64,000 bases of DNA. Origin: Margaritispora aquatica (Eukaryota > Ascomycota > Leotiomycetes > Helotiales > Discinellaceae). Shown piece by piece: positions 12,557 to 23,037 of this stretch; the first letter of the stretch is position 1; every line of letters begins with the position of its first letter. Position numbers and translations under genes: made by a program. The stretch is from positions 248,001 to 312,000 of the forward strand of contig VJWN01000010.1 in the NCBI GenBank assembly GCA_007644065.1, in the 5' to 3' direction. Below the pieces are notes generated by a model. The model worked only from the letters and a program-made list of their open reading frames with translations. It made no database searches and was not told where the DNA came from.

Positions 12557-13024
12557 ACGAGGGTGGTTTTAGGTAGTTGCTTGTGGTAGTTGGCTTGGTT
12601 GATTTCTAGTAGGCGACCAAGTTGATGATTAATATTAAACTTCATTGCTGTTAAATCTATAATTTATTGCTCTTCATTGTGAGTTTTCGCATAACTAAGG
12701 TAGATTTCTATATTGAATATGAAGATCATCGCTCGCCAATGGCTGAAGCTCTCAGCCCTGGATCTCGTAAAATATCACATGATTAAGTACACTAGCTTAT
12801 TCAACACGACGCGCTAGCAAAGCGCGTTTGCTTCCTCACTCTCATCTCGTCATCACCTTAGACCATCCAGTTTAGAACTCAAATATTCGCAAATCTATGA
12901 GCTCTAGCTGAAAAGGTCGTCGATCGGTTCGCAAATATTTTCTTGGACGTATTAGCTCTGTCAGCATATAATGTGTGCACAGAAAACTCTCGGACATACT
13001 ATGCGATCAGTACTTTTCTATTTC
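12557..13024. other. Convergent intergenic region
   Basis: Spacer between the 3' ends of the transporter (plus) and the HeLo protein (minus). It is AT-rich with AATAAA-like strings (e.g. AATATTAAA near 12630). No gene seen. Confidence 0.5.
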
Positions 13025-14929
13025 CTATATTACGCAGCTTCTTAGCTCTCTAAGTATGTCCAGCTCTAGATCAATACACTTATCATCCTCCTCCTCCTCT
13101 TCCTCGTCGTCCTCGGTATCCGAGCCAGCTTCCACATCGCCTGCGCTAAGACACATTTTCACCACACCGGCGAACTTCTTCCCAGCTGCGAACTCAAGAG
13201 CCTCGCCGATGCTGCTAACGCCGATGCCACGGAGCAGTCTATCTCGCGACATGTTGATGTCTGCCATCTCTGGTTTCCCGCTGTAGGTTAAAGAGCTAGG
13301 TGGCATGCGAGCTCGCAGATTCCCGCTCGAATTCTTCTCCTTGCGCAGGAAGTGAAGGAGGATGCTAGTTATATCCATCCAGAGACCTATCTCAATGAGC
13401 GCACAGCCAACCGCATACAAATCAAAGGCTTTTCGGAATGTTGCCCGGTTACTTCGCAGTAAGGAGGGGTGTCGGTACAAGTTTGCTTCCTGCTGAAGGG
13501 CTGGTGACTCCGTCATATCTGATGGGTTGTCCGCTCTGGCATACTCATACCCTTCTAGGAATGGACACAATAGTTCTGCTCCGGCATCCTTGCGAGGGAA
13601 GAATAAGACATTTGCGGACCGGACGCCTTTGTGGAGCCATCCCGAGGTGTGAAGCTGAAGAACTGTTTCTACAATTGCAATGGATAACCCAAGGCGATCA
13701 TTCAAGCTCGGAGCCAGGACACCATTAATAAGTAAGTCCAGAAGCGACTCTGACCTATCATTACTTCCTAGCGGTAACTTGAAGATGTATCCATAATTGC
13801 CAGTCCCTGGATCCTTCAGATACCCAAGACAATTGAGAGATCGGAAATTCGGCGAGTCGACATCTTGGAGCAGTGTTGCCAGACTTTTAATGCGATGTTT
13901 CAGTTTCGATTCAAGGCCCCTTTCCACACTTTTCCACTCCACGAGAACGGAAACGCTGTCGTAATGGGCTATTTCTCTTGATGCATATTGCGTCTGGTTT
14001 GGTGAACGCTTCAGCAATTTATAAGAGAGCGCTGCCCGTACAGAAGGTGCTCGAACAGACGACCTCCTAGATGACGGTGAAGGCGATGGTGAACGTAAAG
14101 CGACAAGTGTCGAGCTAGAGTTGCTTGGTGAGAGTGTGCTGCTTGGATCGTTTGGAGCCGGCTTGCTGTCTTCGCCGAATCCTAATATCAACCTCTTCTG
14201 CTTTAATCCCAGGGCTGTCTTCACAGCGCTCTCTTCGGATCTCGAACGGACACTGTGTTTAGGACTGAGGAGTTGCTCGATATTAGACAGATCCGAAGAT
14301 GTCGTCGCTTGAGAAATCACATGTCTCAGAAGTGCCTCTATCCCGCCTCGAATGAACTCTCGGTCATCGTCTAGAAGTAGCTCGTACAACTTGTCCACTA
14401 GGCCTCGAATATCGTTGATCAAAACTGCTATGCCTGCCTTGTCTATCGCTGCCCACTTGAGTCGCTTCCAAATCTTAATCCCCTTGTGAAGACTGCGTGC
14501 CGTTTCATTGTGGAATTCCGGCTTGACAATTGCAATAAGTTTGCGTAATCCTTTTCTTGGGACATCTAAGTCTGTTGTTGAAAGTTCCTCATCTGTTGTG
14601 ACGAGCTCTAATCCATATTCTTCCTTGAATTTGGTAGTCTCATTCATCAAGCAGCTCAGTTGACGGAGGAACTTATTGATAAGCTCCCAATTCAATGAAC
14701 GGCTTGAAACATTTTGTGAACCGTTGTCAACAAGCCCGACTTTCTCTGCCCAACGAAACAAGCGATACTGCTCAAACTCAATCTCGCATCGAACCAGATC
14801 GGCATCTTGCCCAAAATTCTGTGCTGTGCTGAGGAGGATGAACCCTTGCACACAACCCTGCAACAAGATGATGCCGAGTGAGGCAAAGCCAACGGCACCT
14901 GCAGCAACGTCGAAGCCACTCATGGACAA
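13025..14929 (-). CDS. HeLo-domain protein with C-terminal pseudokinase
   Basis: Probable regulated cell-death effector or sensor. Residues ~4-215 match the HeLo (prion-inhibition and propagation) domain: hydrophobic glycine-rich N-terminus (GFDVAAGAVGFASLGIILL), FGQDADLVRCEIEFEQYRLFRWAEKVGL, and the late segment IRGLVDKLYELL. HeLo is the membrane-targeting helical bundle of HET-S-type incompatibility proteins. After a Ser-rich linker (~220-320), residues ~325-560 form a kinase-like fold: HKGVRSANVLF at 433-443 in place of HRDxxxxN, and PFLEG near 456-460 in place of DFG. A YRHP segment and FDLYAVGCALIEIGLW stand for the C-lobe. The catalytic Asp of HRD is Gly, so phosphotransfer is unlikely. 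The tail is acidic (DEEEEEED). Single exon, 634 residues; the ATG at 14923 is an alternative start. It is transcribed divergently from the kinase-ankyrin gene, 355 bp apart. Confidence 0.85.
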   Translation of the reverse strand: MSMSGFDVAAGAVGFASLGIILLQGCVQGFILLSTAQNFGQDADLVRCEIEFEQYRLFRWAEKVGLVDNGSQNVSSRSLNWELINKFLRQLSCLMNETTKFKEEYGLELVTTDEELSTTDLDVPRKGLRKLIAIVKPEFHNETARSLHKGIKIWKRLKWAAIDKAGIAVLINDIRGLVDKLYELLLDDDREFIRGGIEALLRHVISQATTSSDLSNIEQLLSPKHSVRSRSEESAVKTALGLKQKRLILGFGEDSKPAPNDPSSTLSPSNSSSTLVALRSPSPSPSSRRSSVRAPSVRAALSYKLLKRSPNQTQYASREIAHYDSVSVLVEWKSVERGLESKLKHRIKSLATLLQDVDSPNFRSLNCLGYLKDPGTGNYGYIFKLPLGSNDRSESLLDLLINGVLAPSLNDRLGLSIAIVETVLQLHTSGWLHKGVRSANVLFFPRKDAGAELLCPFLEGYEYARADNPSDMTESPALQQEANLYRHPSLLRSNRATFRKAFDLYAVGCALIEIGLWMDITSILLHFLRKEKNSSGNLRARMPPSSLTYSGKPEMADINMSRDRLLRGIGVSSIGEALEFAAGKKFAGVVKMCLSAGDVEAGSDTEDDEEEEEEDDKCIDLELDILRELRSCVI

Positions 14930-15284
14930 GTGCTTTGAGAGAGAATATCTCCTACCTTCATACCTTCATACGTTCGAGTTGTAATGGCGTCTTGCCTATC
15001 TTACTCACCTCATAATCCAGAGGTGGGCATGCCAGCGGGGTCTGCATGAGTGCATGAACTCGGTTCAAGTGTGACCAATCATAATGAAATTGAGCAAAGC
15101 CACATGTAGTTCACAAGCACACGGCCCTGTTAAAGTTGGCTCACCCATTTTATTGAACAATCTCAATCCAGCCTCAGCTCACCGAATACAAGCTCAGCCT
15201 TGTTCCTTGGGGGGATTAATACACATGCTCGTGCTTCACTGTGTTTGAGAACGAGATATAGAATGAGACTCGCCTAGCACAGTT
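14930..15284. promoter_or_regulatory. Divergent promoter region between HeLo-pseudokinase and kinase-ankyrin genes
   Basis: 355 bp separate the two start codons, so the genes probably share a bidirectional promoter. CCAAT-like strings occur (e.g. GACCAATCA near 15074). No further element is supported. Confidence 0.45.
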
Positions 15285-18200
15285 ATGGCTCAGATGGATC
15301 GAAATAATGATTTCCTGCGCCAGACATCTATTGAGCTACATAGTCTTTGTCGGCGACCTCAAAATGTCAACGGCAAAGTGGCGGTCATTCCGGACAAAGA
15401 CTTTCAAACCATTACGGAATGTTTGAAAGATCTAGGATATGATGAGTTTGGTGATCGGCCTCGTCATTATGCCGTACTGGCGATGATGAATAGGATAGAC
15501 TTGCTCTCGGCGTTTCAGATGGCTGGACTTCTAGACAACTCGTTCCCGTACCCAGGCAGGACGTCTTTGCCGCCTCCCGTGCGGAAAGATCACGATGCTT
15601 CGCACCAATTCATGGACTTGCAATGCCATGTGATGTCAGCAGCATGCCAAATGGAGAAAGGACTCGAGAGTCCACATGTATATGCAGACTCAGGTGATAT
15701 CTTCTTTCTTCACCTTGATAAATTAGGTAAAGGTGGAAATGCGTAAGTACTTTTATCTTTTGTTGATCAAATGTGTAATATTTAACTAACTCAAAAAGCA
15801 TAGTTCCGTTGATAAAGTAGAGAGTAGAATGACGAAGCAAATCTATGCTCGCAAGAAGATCTCAAGAAGTCGAGATCTGAAGAAAGACAAGGAGATCATC
15901 AAAAACTTCGAGAACGAACTTCAAATCCTCAAGAAGCTCGACCATCACCACCTCGTCAAAGTGTTCGCGAGCTATACGGATCTGAAATATGTAGCCTTAC
16001 TCATGCGACCTGTGGCGGAGATGGATCTCAAGCAGTATCTTCAGACGTGCGGGCAGCTGCTCGGCGCAGAACGGATACGCTTTCGTACTTACTACGGGTG
16101 TCTTGTGAGTGCTCTTGCGTATTTGCATTCCAAGAGGATGCGCCATAAAGATATCAAGCCAAGTAATATCTTGATCAACAGGAATGATATCTACATAACG
16201 GATTTTGGGACAGCAGTCGAGTTCGAGGGCGATAATAGTGTTACTGTTGGAACGGTTAAGGTGGCTACTCGTCGTTATCAGAGTCCGGAGGTTTCGAGGG
16301 GGGTGAAGAGAGGGACGTCTTCTGATATTGTGAGTTGATTGCTTGTCACCATTTCTGAATCTCTCGATCTATTAGGATTAAAGCTTATCCTTGGAATTCC
16401 TCTCTTAATGGGAGAGAATATGTTGTTTAGAGATTGAGTGTGTTTCAAAACTCCACTGACAAATTCTAAATAGTGGTCATTAGGTGTTACGTTCCTCGAA
16501 ATGACATCGGTATTTCGAGGAGAATCCTTAGATCAAATGAGCAGGTTCCTCGAGCGTAACGGGGCACACGATGAATTTGTGTTTGCCAACATCTCTGGAG
16601 CTAAACTGTGGATGGACTACCTCCGAAAGAATACAAAGTATCCTCGGACAGACAACGCACCGATGACTTGGATTACGGACATGATTGCTGAGAAGCCTAC
16701 AGAGCGCCACACTGCAGACCAGCTTTGCGAATCCATCATCCAGACACAGGGCTCTTGGTGCTGTAAGGAGTGTTTACATGAGGGTTCCTCGGCTTCTGAT
16801 ATTTCCTCGGACGAGGAAGAGAATGATGATGATGATACACCGCGACAGCCTATTCAACAGAGTAATTCGTGGCGAAAGACCGATTCTTGGCCGGAACCTC
16901 ATCTTGCGCAGTACACTGTTGAGCCAGCCATTAAGCTTGATCCTATGGTCACCAAGGTGCCAGCGCCTGTACGATCCCCTTTGCACAGAGCGATCGCAAA
17001 CCGATTCTCTGGATACTTCTCGTTATCTCGTTCTTATCCAGCAGCGCCTACTAATCTCGAGAACGAGAATGAAGTTCAAGCTCTTCCTGCGATCACGGAG
17101 AGTGGTGCTATAAACGATGGGTCTGATCCATATGCATGCAATGTCCCTGGCGCATTTCCAGACTATTCTGCAGATGAATATTATTCAACGCCAGCGGATG
17201 AGCCGCGTCGGTTGCATAAAGATATATCAGTATTTGACTTCGAAGTGCATGCAGAGCCTGCCTCATTTGGAGTGTATGAACTCGAGGCCCCGTCAAAATT
17301 TCCAGATTATAGAGATGCCAACCTTCTGAGTCCCTTCGACTACGATGGTGACTACAGTGCGCACACGCCCGAAGAACAACCTCCCTCACCTGGATCGTCT
17401 TTTGCAAATATTCACTCTTATGATGCAGCATTCTCTGAGTCTTTAGAGCCTACAAACCCTGCTACTTCCATCAAGACAGAAGGGGCAGCACGAAAAGCAA
17501 TACGATCGCTGCAGGGCTTTCTTTCTAACTCAAACGGGAGGAAACTGGTCCGATCTAGGAGTGATGAGAATTTAGAGATCCAACGTCAGACTCGCTCATT
17601 ACTTGCTAGTGCTGCTTTGAATCTGGAGGATGCCATCCCTTCGTCACCAAGACGAAGGAAGTATAGTGACGGAGGATTTAGTGATGGTGGCCAGAAGGAC
17701 GATGATGAGGTTGACTCCAGAGCTGCAACGTTGGCCCAGTTCCAAAGCTTTAAGACCGGATTAGATCGGACACTAAAGCCGAAGAAGCAAGAGAGGAGAA
17801 AGTCAATTGTCCCCGAGGTACTAGCTAAGCCTAGTAACCCTCCAGCACCGACTGTGGAGTCATTTACGGAGCAATATGTCGCATCCACAATCGAATCTCT
17901 TGAGAATGAGATTCCATTAGATCCAAATGCTCCTTCGGAATTTGATGTACAGAGACCTGACACACCCGGTCCTGTTCCTGTTAAAGAAGACGGGGCACCA
18001 CCTCCTGCTATTCCAGCCCCAACTCGCCAAAAGACAAATCCTCTAATATCATGGCTCGCCAATGCTCGAGCCCCTCCTTCATCGACCGGGCCTCCCCGCC
18101 TAACAGGCCCAAATCTTGGTGCTCACAATAATGAAACTCCTCCCTTGCGAGTCTCGCCTACTCCTTTTAAGTTGGAACGGGCAAGTGTCTACATGAGAGA

Positions 18201-19182
18201 AGTCTACGATGATGCAGCTTCCAGTGTGGCAACGTCGATGATGTCTACGAAAACAAGGGAAACGTTTAAGTCTGCAGGTTTGTTCCTTCCACTACAAGAT
18301 AGGACCAACAATTTCCTCGGGAGATACTCGAAAATGGGGAAAGCGGATGCAGTACGTCTCCTGCTCAAACAAGGATGCAATCCAGGAACGAAGAAAGAGC
18401 CTCGTCCTGGTCCACTCTTTAGTGTTATTAGAGGAGCAAGCTCTCGTCACACGAAATGTCTTCGAGCATTAATCCAGTTCAATGTTGACGTCAATGTAAA
18501 AGCTAGTAAAACTGGCAAAACACCATTGATGGAAGCCATCGAACAGGATGCATGGTCAGGCTATGCGACTGTAATAATCCTTCTACTCCAAGCAGGTGCA
18601 AATCCAAACACCAAAGATAAATCCGGCGATAACCCAATCCTAAAGCTCCTCCAGGGTGGACTCAATCCACTCGAAGAACACCAACGGAAAGCCCTCGCCC
18701 TCCTTCTCTCCACAAGCTACAAAACAAACATCAGCGTCACCCCACTTGGCACTCAAAACAAACCCATCCACCTCGCCATCCGTCGCAAGGACCCTTGGGC
18801 CGTGGGCATGATTCTTCAAAAACCCGGCTGCGATGTGGAAGCCGAAAATTCAGAGGGTCTCACGCCACTGCAGCTCGCAGCAACGGCGTGGAGCGGGGGC
18901 ATGACATCAGACCAGCTCGAGATCCTAGACCTGCTGCTGGAGAAGCGCGCTGACCCTGATTGTCGTATCTTGAGCACTGGAAAGACACCCCTCCATATTG
19001 CGGTTGGGGCGGGCTTGGTTCATGCTGTCGAGAGGCTGGTTAGGGCTGGTGCGGATAAGAGGGTTAAGTGTGATGACGGGAAGACGGCAACTATGCTGGC
19101 TAAGGAGAGGAGGAAGGCTCATGCGTGCGCGAAGGAGTGTTGGGAATGCGGGGAGATTGAGCAGTTGGTTGGGGAGGAGTGA
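15285..19182 (+). CDS. Ser/Thr kinase with C-terminal ankyrin repeats
   Basis: Large signalling protein, 1230 residues, from exons 15285-15742, 15804-16329 and 16474-19182 (all phases agree). Domain order: N-terminal region (~1-140); protein kinase (~143-430); long disordered Ser/Pro/acidic region (~440-940); ankyrin repeats (~945-1225). Kinase motifs: glycine loop LGKGGNASV at 147-155, lysine in ARKK near 170, HKDIKPSNIL from 267 with the catalytic Asp kept, DFG at 286-288, SPE at 313-315, DIWSLGVTFLEM spanning the second splice site. Unlike its divergent neighbour it looks catalytically competent. The first intron interrupts the kinase right after the glycine loop. Ankyrin units include ADAVRLLLKQGCNP and VIILLLQAGANPNTKD. 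With the HeLo and HET genes on either side, a role in non-self or immune-like signalling is a reasonable inference, not shown. Confidence 0.9.
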
Positions 19183-19738
19183 GAGGTGGTGTTGGAAAAC
19201 CACATATGAGATGTCGCTAGTGCTTTGATGAGTAAGTAGTATCTTCACTAATGATAATATGTGCCACAATCAGCCCAGCACGAGAAATAGCAAAGGAAAC
19301 AGAGTCGGGTGTGCTACTGAGACTATAGAGCTAGTCGAGGATAACCACTTATGGTGCAAATGTAATGCAGATGTAGAATTTATGGTTTCGCTTCGGGCCG
19401 GACCTTCAACGGCTTCAGACACATAGTTTCGGCTATGTATGCAGAAAGTCTCGGCAGCGAAGTAGATTGCTAGACAATACAACTACCAAGCTGCTTTGTT
19501 AATCAGTGAAAGATATAGATCCTTCAATCATTATCTCTTCCACCAGATGGTGCATACATTATACTCTACATGGACTCATGAGATCTACCTAAGTACTTTT
19601 CATAGGTATTTAAGCGAAGGGTGGTCACGGGATAAAACAGCCCTTCATTTCCAATTGCATTCGCGGCCTCTTCAACGTCTTACCCGATGGGCAAGATCCA
19701 ACCTTAGAAAACCCCAACCACCATCAAGAGGGCTCAAA
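19183..19738. other. Intergenic region upstream of the HET gene
   Basis: Spacer between the kinase-ankyrin stop and the preferred HET start. The HET reading frame stays open upstream to 19547, the first ATG in that frame, so part may be coding or leader. Confidence 0.4.
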
Positions 19739-21727
19739 ATGTCGCTTCTAGCGCAGAGTTCCTTTGTTGACCCTCAACGATACGAATACACACCTATTCC
19801 AGAATCTGATGGTATCCGCTTAGCAATCATCCAGCCTGCCTCACGCCAACAAGCTGAGATTCACTGCAGCCTTATCCATACTTCCATTTCAACTTGCGAG
19901 TACGATATCATTGAGGATTTTACCGCCCTGTCGTATGTATGGGGCGATGCCACCAACTTGAAAACCATCTGGGTCGACGGACTACGGATGGAGATCACGG
20001 CGAATCTGCATTTGGCGTTGTTTGATCTCAGAGACGAAAAAAGAGCTTTAAGGCTATGGGCTGACGCGATTTGTATCAATCAGTGTGACGATGTTGAGAA
20101 GAACGTGCAGGTTGCGATGATGGGGAGAATCTATGGAGCAGCTGGGCATACGATTATTCATATTCCATCGCCAGGCTTGGACACTGCGGTTGATCTCCAT
20201 TGCTCCACACGTCAGATGACGGGGGGAAATGTCCCCTCGCCTTTGGTCATGGATACCATTCTCTCGAGTCAGTGGCCCACGAGGGTTTGGGTTTGCCAGG
20301 AACTCGTTTTGTCAAGAGATCCATGGATTCATTGCGGAAGACGTCGATGGAAGTGGAATGACATTATCCTCTATGCACTTGATCCAACAACAGCTCGTGA
20401 TCCCCTTGTTCCGCGCATACTTCATCCCGCAGCCTCTCTTTTCAAGAATATGCATAAAGCTCGGCAAAATCGGCAAGGAGGCAAGACTGTCACCATTTAC
20501 GAATTAGTTACAGCTCGGAGAGGTTCAGGAGCCAGTGATCCTAGAGATATAATATGGGCTCATATCGGACTTGGAGGAGATAGCAGTAGTCATTTGCTGG
20601 CCGTCAACTACGAAAGTCTATCCACAGTAGCTGTGTACAAGGACTTTACTCAATATGCTTTCACAAAACTGGGTTTCGATATCTTATACCATGTGGAACC
20701 CAGATGCCCGATACAACGAAAAGACGGACTTCCATCCTGGTCACCTAATTGGAGTGAGCCATACATCCTGCCAGATGCCTCAGTAAACAGACGTTTCACT
20801 TACTTTCTGAAGCAAATCATGGACAAGTATGGTGCCTATGATAATTCAACCCATATTTGTTATTTTCCATATACGAGACACTTGCGCTATAAATTTTTTG
20901 AAGATACATTGCCTTGTATTGGCTTTAAGACAAATGCTGTGCTCAAAGTTAGTAAAACACTAAGTGAGGATAATCTTTTTCAAGATAAATATCTTATATT
21001 GCGAATGGCACTCAGTGATATCTGCACGAGGTTAGTAGAACAAGGTGATGAAATTTGGTTAAAAGATACTGCAACTAGAATCGAAGGCGACAATCTATAT
21101 CAGGAGTGCGTACGTTGGTGGTGCACAATGATCCAAGATGAGGAATTCCTCCCAGCCAATCCTCCAGACACCGATCATCTGAGTAATTACACCCGTTTCG
21201 ATAAGTTCCTCGATAACGTCTATTGGCATGGAAAAGAATTTAATGAATGTCTTACAATCCAAGAATGGCTGGTGGCTCAACTTATCGACTGTCAATTCCA
21301 AGATCACAACCTCTCAAGAAAAAGAATCGCACTGATGGCCAATGGCCAATCTGCTATTGTCCCGGTCGCGACGCAGGTAGGGGATTTCCTCGTGCAAGGA
21401 ATAGAGTCTGGGTATACAAAGAATTACTCTCCTTTTTTGTTCCATGAGATTCCCCCGGCGTGGGATTTAGAAAAGGAAACGCGAATGAAGGCTCAACTGG
21501 ACAGTCACACGCGCTCAGCATTTGACGAGGCATTTGATGACATGCTTTATGAGGGCTTCCCCGTCATGGACTTGTCTGTTGTACACTGCAATTTCGTGGG
21601 CATCTCGATGAACTTTTCAGAGGTGTTACCTATTATATCTAACTACCGCGAAGAGATTGAAAGAACAATGGGCAAGTCTCCACAGACTGAAAAGGAGGTA
21701 CAGTGGAATATCTACGCCATTCATTGA
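19739..21727 (+). CDS. HET-domain (heterokaryon incompatibility) protein
   Basis: HET domain protein, a TIR-like fold used in fungal non-self recognition and cell death. From the ATG at 19739 it has 662 residues. Motifs: YEYTPIPESDGIRLAII at the N-terminus (family start is usually close before this), FTALSYVWGD ending at residue 70, LWADAICINQ at 106-115, RVWVCQELVLS about 75 residues later, and the post-domain blocks TARRGSGASDPRDIIWAHIGL and VNYESLSTVAVYKDFTQYA. The remaining 300 residues have no recognisable partner domain. The frame is open upstream to an ATG at 19547, which would add 64 residues; I prefer 19739 because the conserved block begins 14 residues after it. Single exon. It lies downstream of and on the same strand as the kinase-ankyrin gene. 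Confidence 0.9.
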   Translation: MSLLAQSSFVDPQRYEYTPIPESDGIRLAIIQPASRQQAEIHCSLIHTSISTCEYDIIEDFTALSYVWGDATNLKTIWVDGLRMEITANLHLALFDLRDEKRALRLWADAICINQCDDVEKNVQVAMMGRIYGAAGHTIIHIPSPGLDTAVDLHCSTRQMTGGNVPSPLVMDTILSSQWPTRVWVCQELVLSRDPWIHCGRRRWKWNDIILYALDPTTARDPLVPRILHPAASLFKNMHKARQNRQGGKTVTIYELVTARRGSGASDPRDIIWAHIGLGGDSSSHLLAVNYESLSTVAVYKDFTQYAFTKLGFDILYHVEPRCPIQRKDGLPSWSPNWSEPYILPDASVNRRFTYFLKQIMDKYGAYDNSTHICYFPYTRHLRYKFFEDTLPCIGFKTNAVLKVSKTLSEDNLFQDKYLILRMALSDICTRLVEQGDEIWLKDTATRIEGDNLYQECVRWWCTMIQDEEFLPANPPDTDHLSNYTRFDKFLDNVYWHGKEFNECLTIQEWLVAQLIDCQFQDHNLSRKRIALMANGQSAIVPVATQVGDFLVQGIESGYTKNYSPFLFHEIPPAWDLEKETRMKAQLDSHTRSAFDEAFDDMLYEGFPVMDLSVVHCNFVGISMNFSEVLPIISNYREEIERTMGKSPQTEKEVQWNIYAIH

Positions 21728-23037
21728 ATGATTACATTATATATTCTTAATTCAGTGACTGTATCAAGTCATTGCGAAGTGCTGCATTGGGGTTAAAAAG
21801 CAGAACCAACCAGTTCCGTTCTTTGCCCAAGAATAATATCTTGATATTCTGCAGTTTTGCAAGGTATCGAGACTTTAAAGACAGAGAGACAGTCTCAGGA
21901 GCCTGGTGACTTTGAATAGTATGAAGATGATTACAAACTCGACACTATTTTATCACCAAACCCAAATTCCCTCTTCTTTTACCCATCCGAGTTAACCACA
22001 TTATATGAGTCTTGCAACACCAACAAAACCTACTGAAATAAGGAACGAACCACAACATCTCTTTTCTCGTGTCCACTTGCTTGCTATCTTCTGCGACACG
22101 CCGACGGAGATGTCTCCGGCTGGTCTTGAACCTCCCTCCCTACCCCGCCCTCGCTTAAGTCAAAGTCAAACCCAAACCCTCCAAGCTTCCAAGCCAAGCA
22201 AGACATACGTCAACCTAGGTACCTTATTTAGGAATATAGAGAAAGTCGCCCAGATATGAAGTACGTCCTTATGTTAAGATTGACCCCAATAGAGAGAGTC
22301 CTATAGAGAAATTGCTAGCAATGGTTAATTGCTCATGGTTAGTTCTTGAGTATAGAATCTTACCACCAGGTATACTCATCAAAACAAAGTGAAATAAATC
22401 CAGACATAATTCAGCGACCAATTTTCATTCAGTCTAACCCCGAAACACTGGACCATTGGACATGCCAACACGAGCAGTGACTTCTCCCCTCCCCTCTCCT
22501 CTCCTCTCTCCTCTGCGTCTGCTGCTCTCCACATTTCCCACTTCCCCTTTTTTCAGTCTCCATATCCAGCACAAATACCGCATGATCCAGCCACTCTAGT
22601 ATACATATGTCCCCTCCCTCATTCATGAAATCGCACAACCATTGGATATCTATCCATTGATCTTCTTTGTACCTCTCTCCCTCCCCTCCTCTCTTTCGAT
22701 TAAAGTAATAAAAAAAAGCAAGCGTCAATCTTCTCAAAGAAGCAAGCTAGGGTATCTTTCCGTACTTATGTCCAGCCAGTGATTGGCCCATCCGTCCCAT
22801 AATAGTGTCACCGTCCATAAAACGCAAGATCCCACCCATACACCTATCCATTTGCTTTGAATCCATAAACACCCCCCAGAACGCCAAGTAAATTGATTGA
22901 AACTCCACTTGCCACCAAACTTTCGTCACCGTAGTCGCCAAATATGTAAATCAGGTGCATCCATCTATAAGAACGTGTGTGTTCGTAGCCATCATATCGT
23001 ATCGTATAGGGCTGGCTTCCCCCACTCATTCACCCAT
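21728..23037. other. Intergenic region with CT-rich tracts
   Basis: Lies between the 3' ends of the HET gene and the minus-strand gene ending at 23038. An 84-codon plus frame at 22005-22259 has low complexity (Gln/Ser/Pro) and no family match; I do not call it. The stretch 22470-22560 is pyrimidine-rich. The part next to 23038 is probably the neighbour's 3' UTR. Confidence 0.4.

Noticed and set aside
22005..22259. 84-codon plus-strand frame
   Set aside because: Low complexity, no homology I recognise, lies in the flank between two convergent genes.
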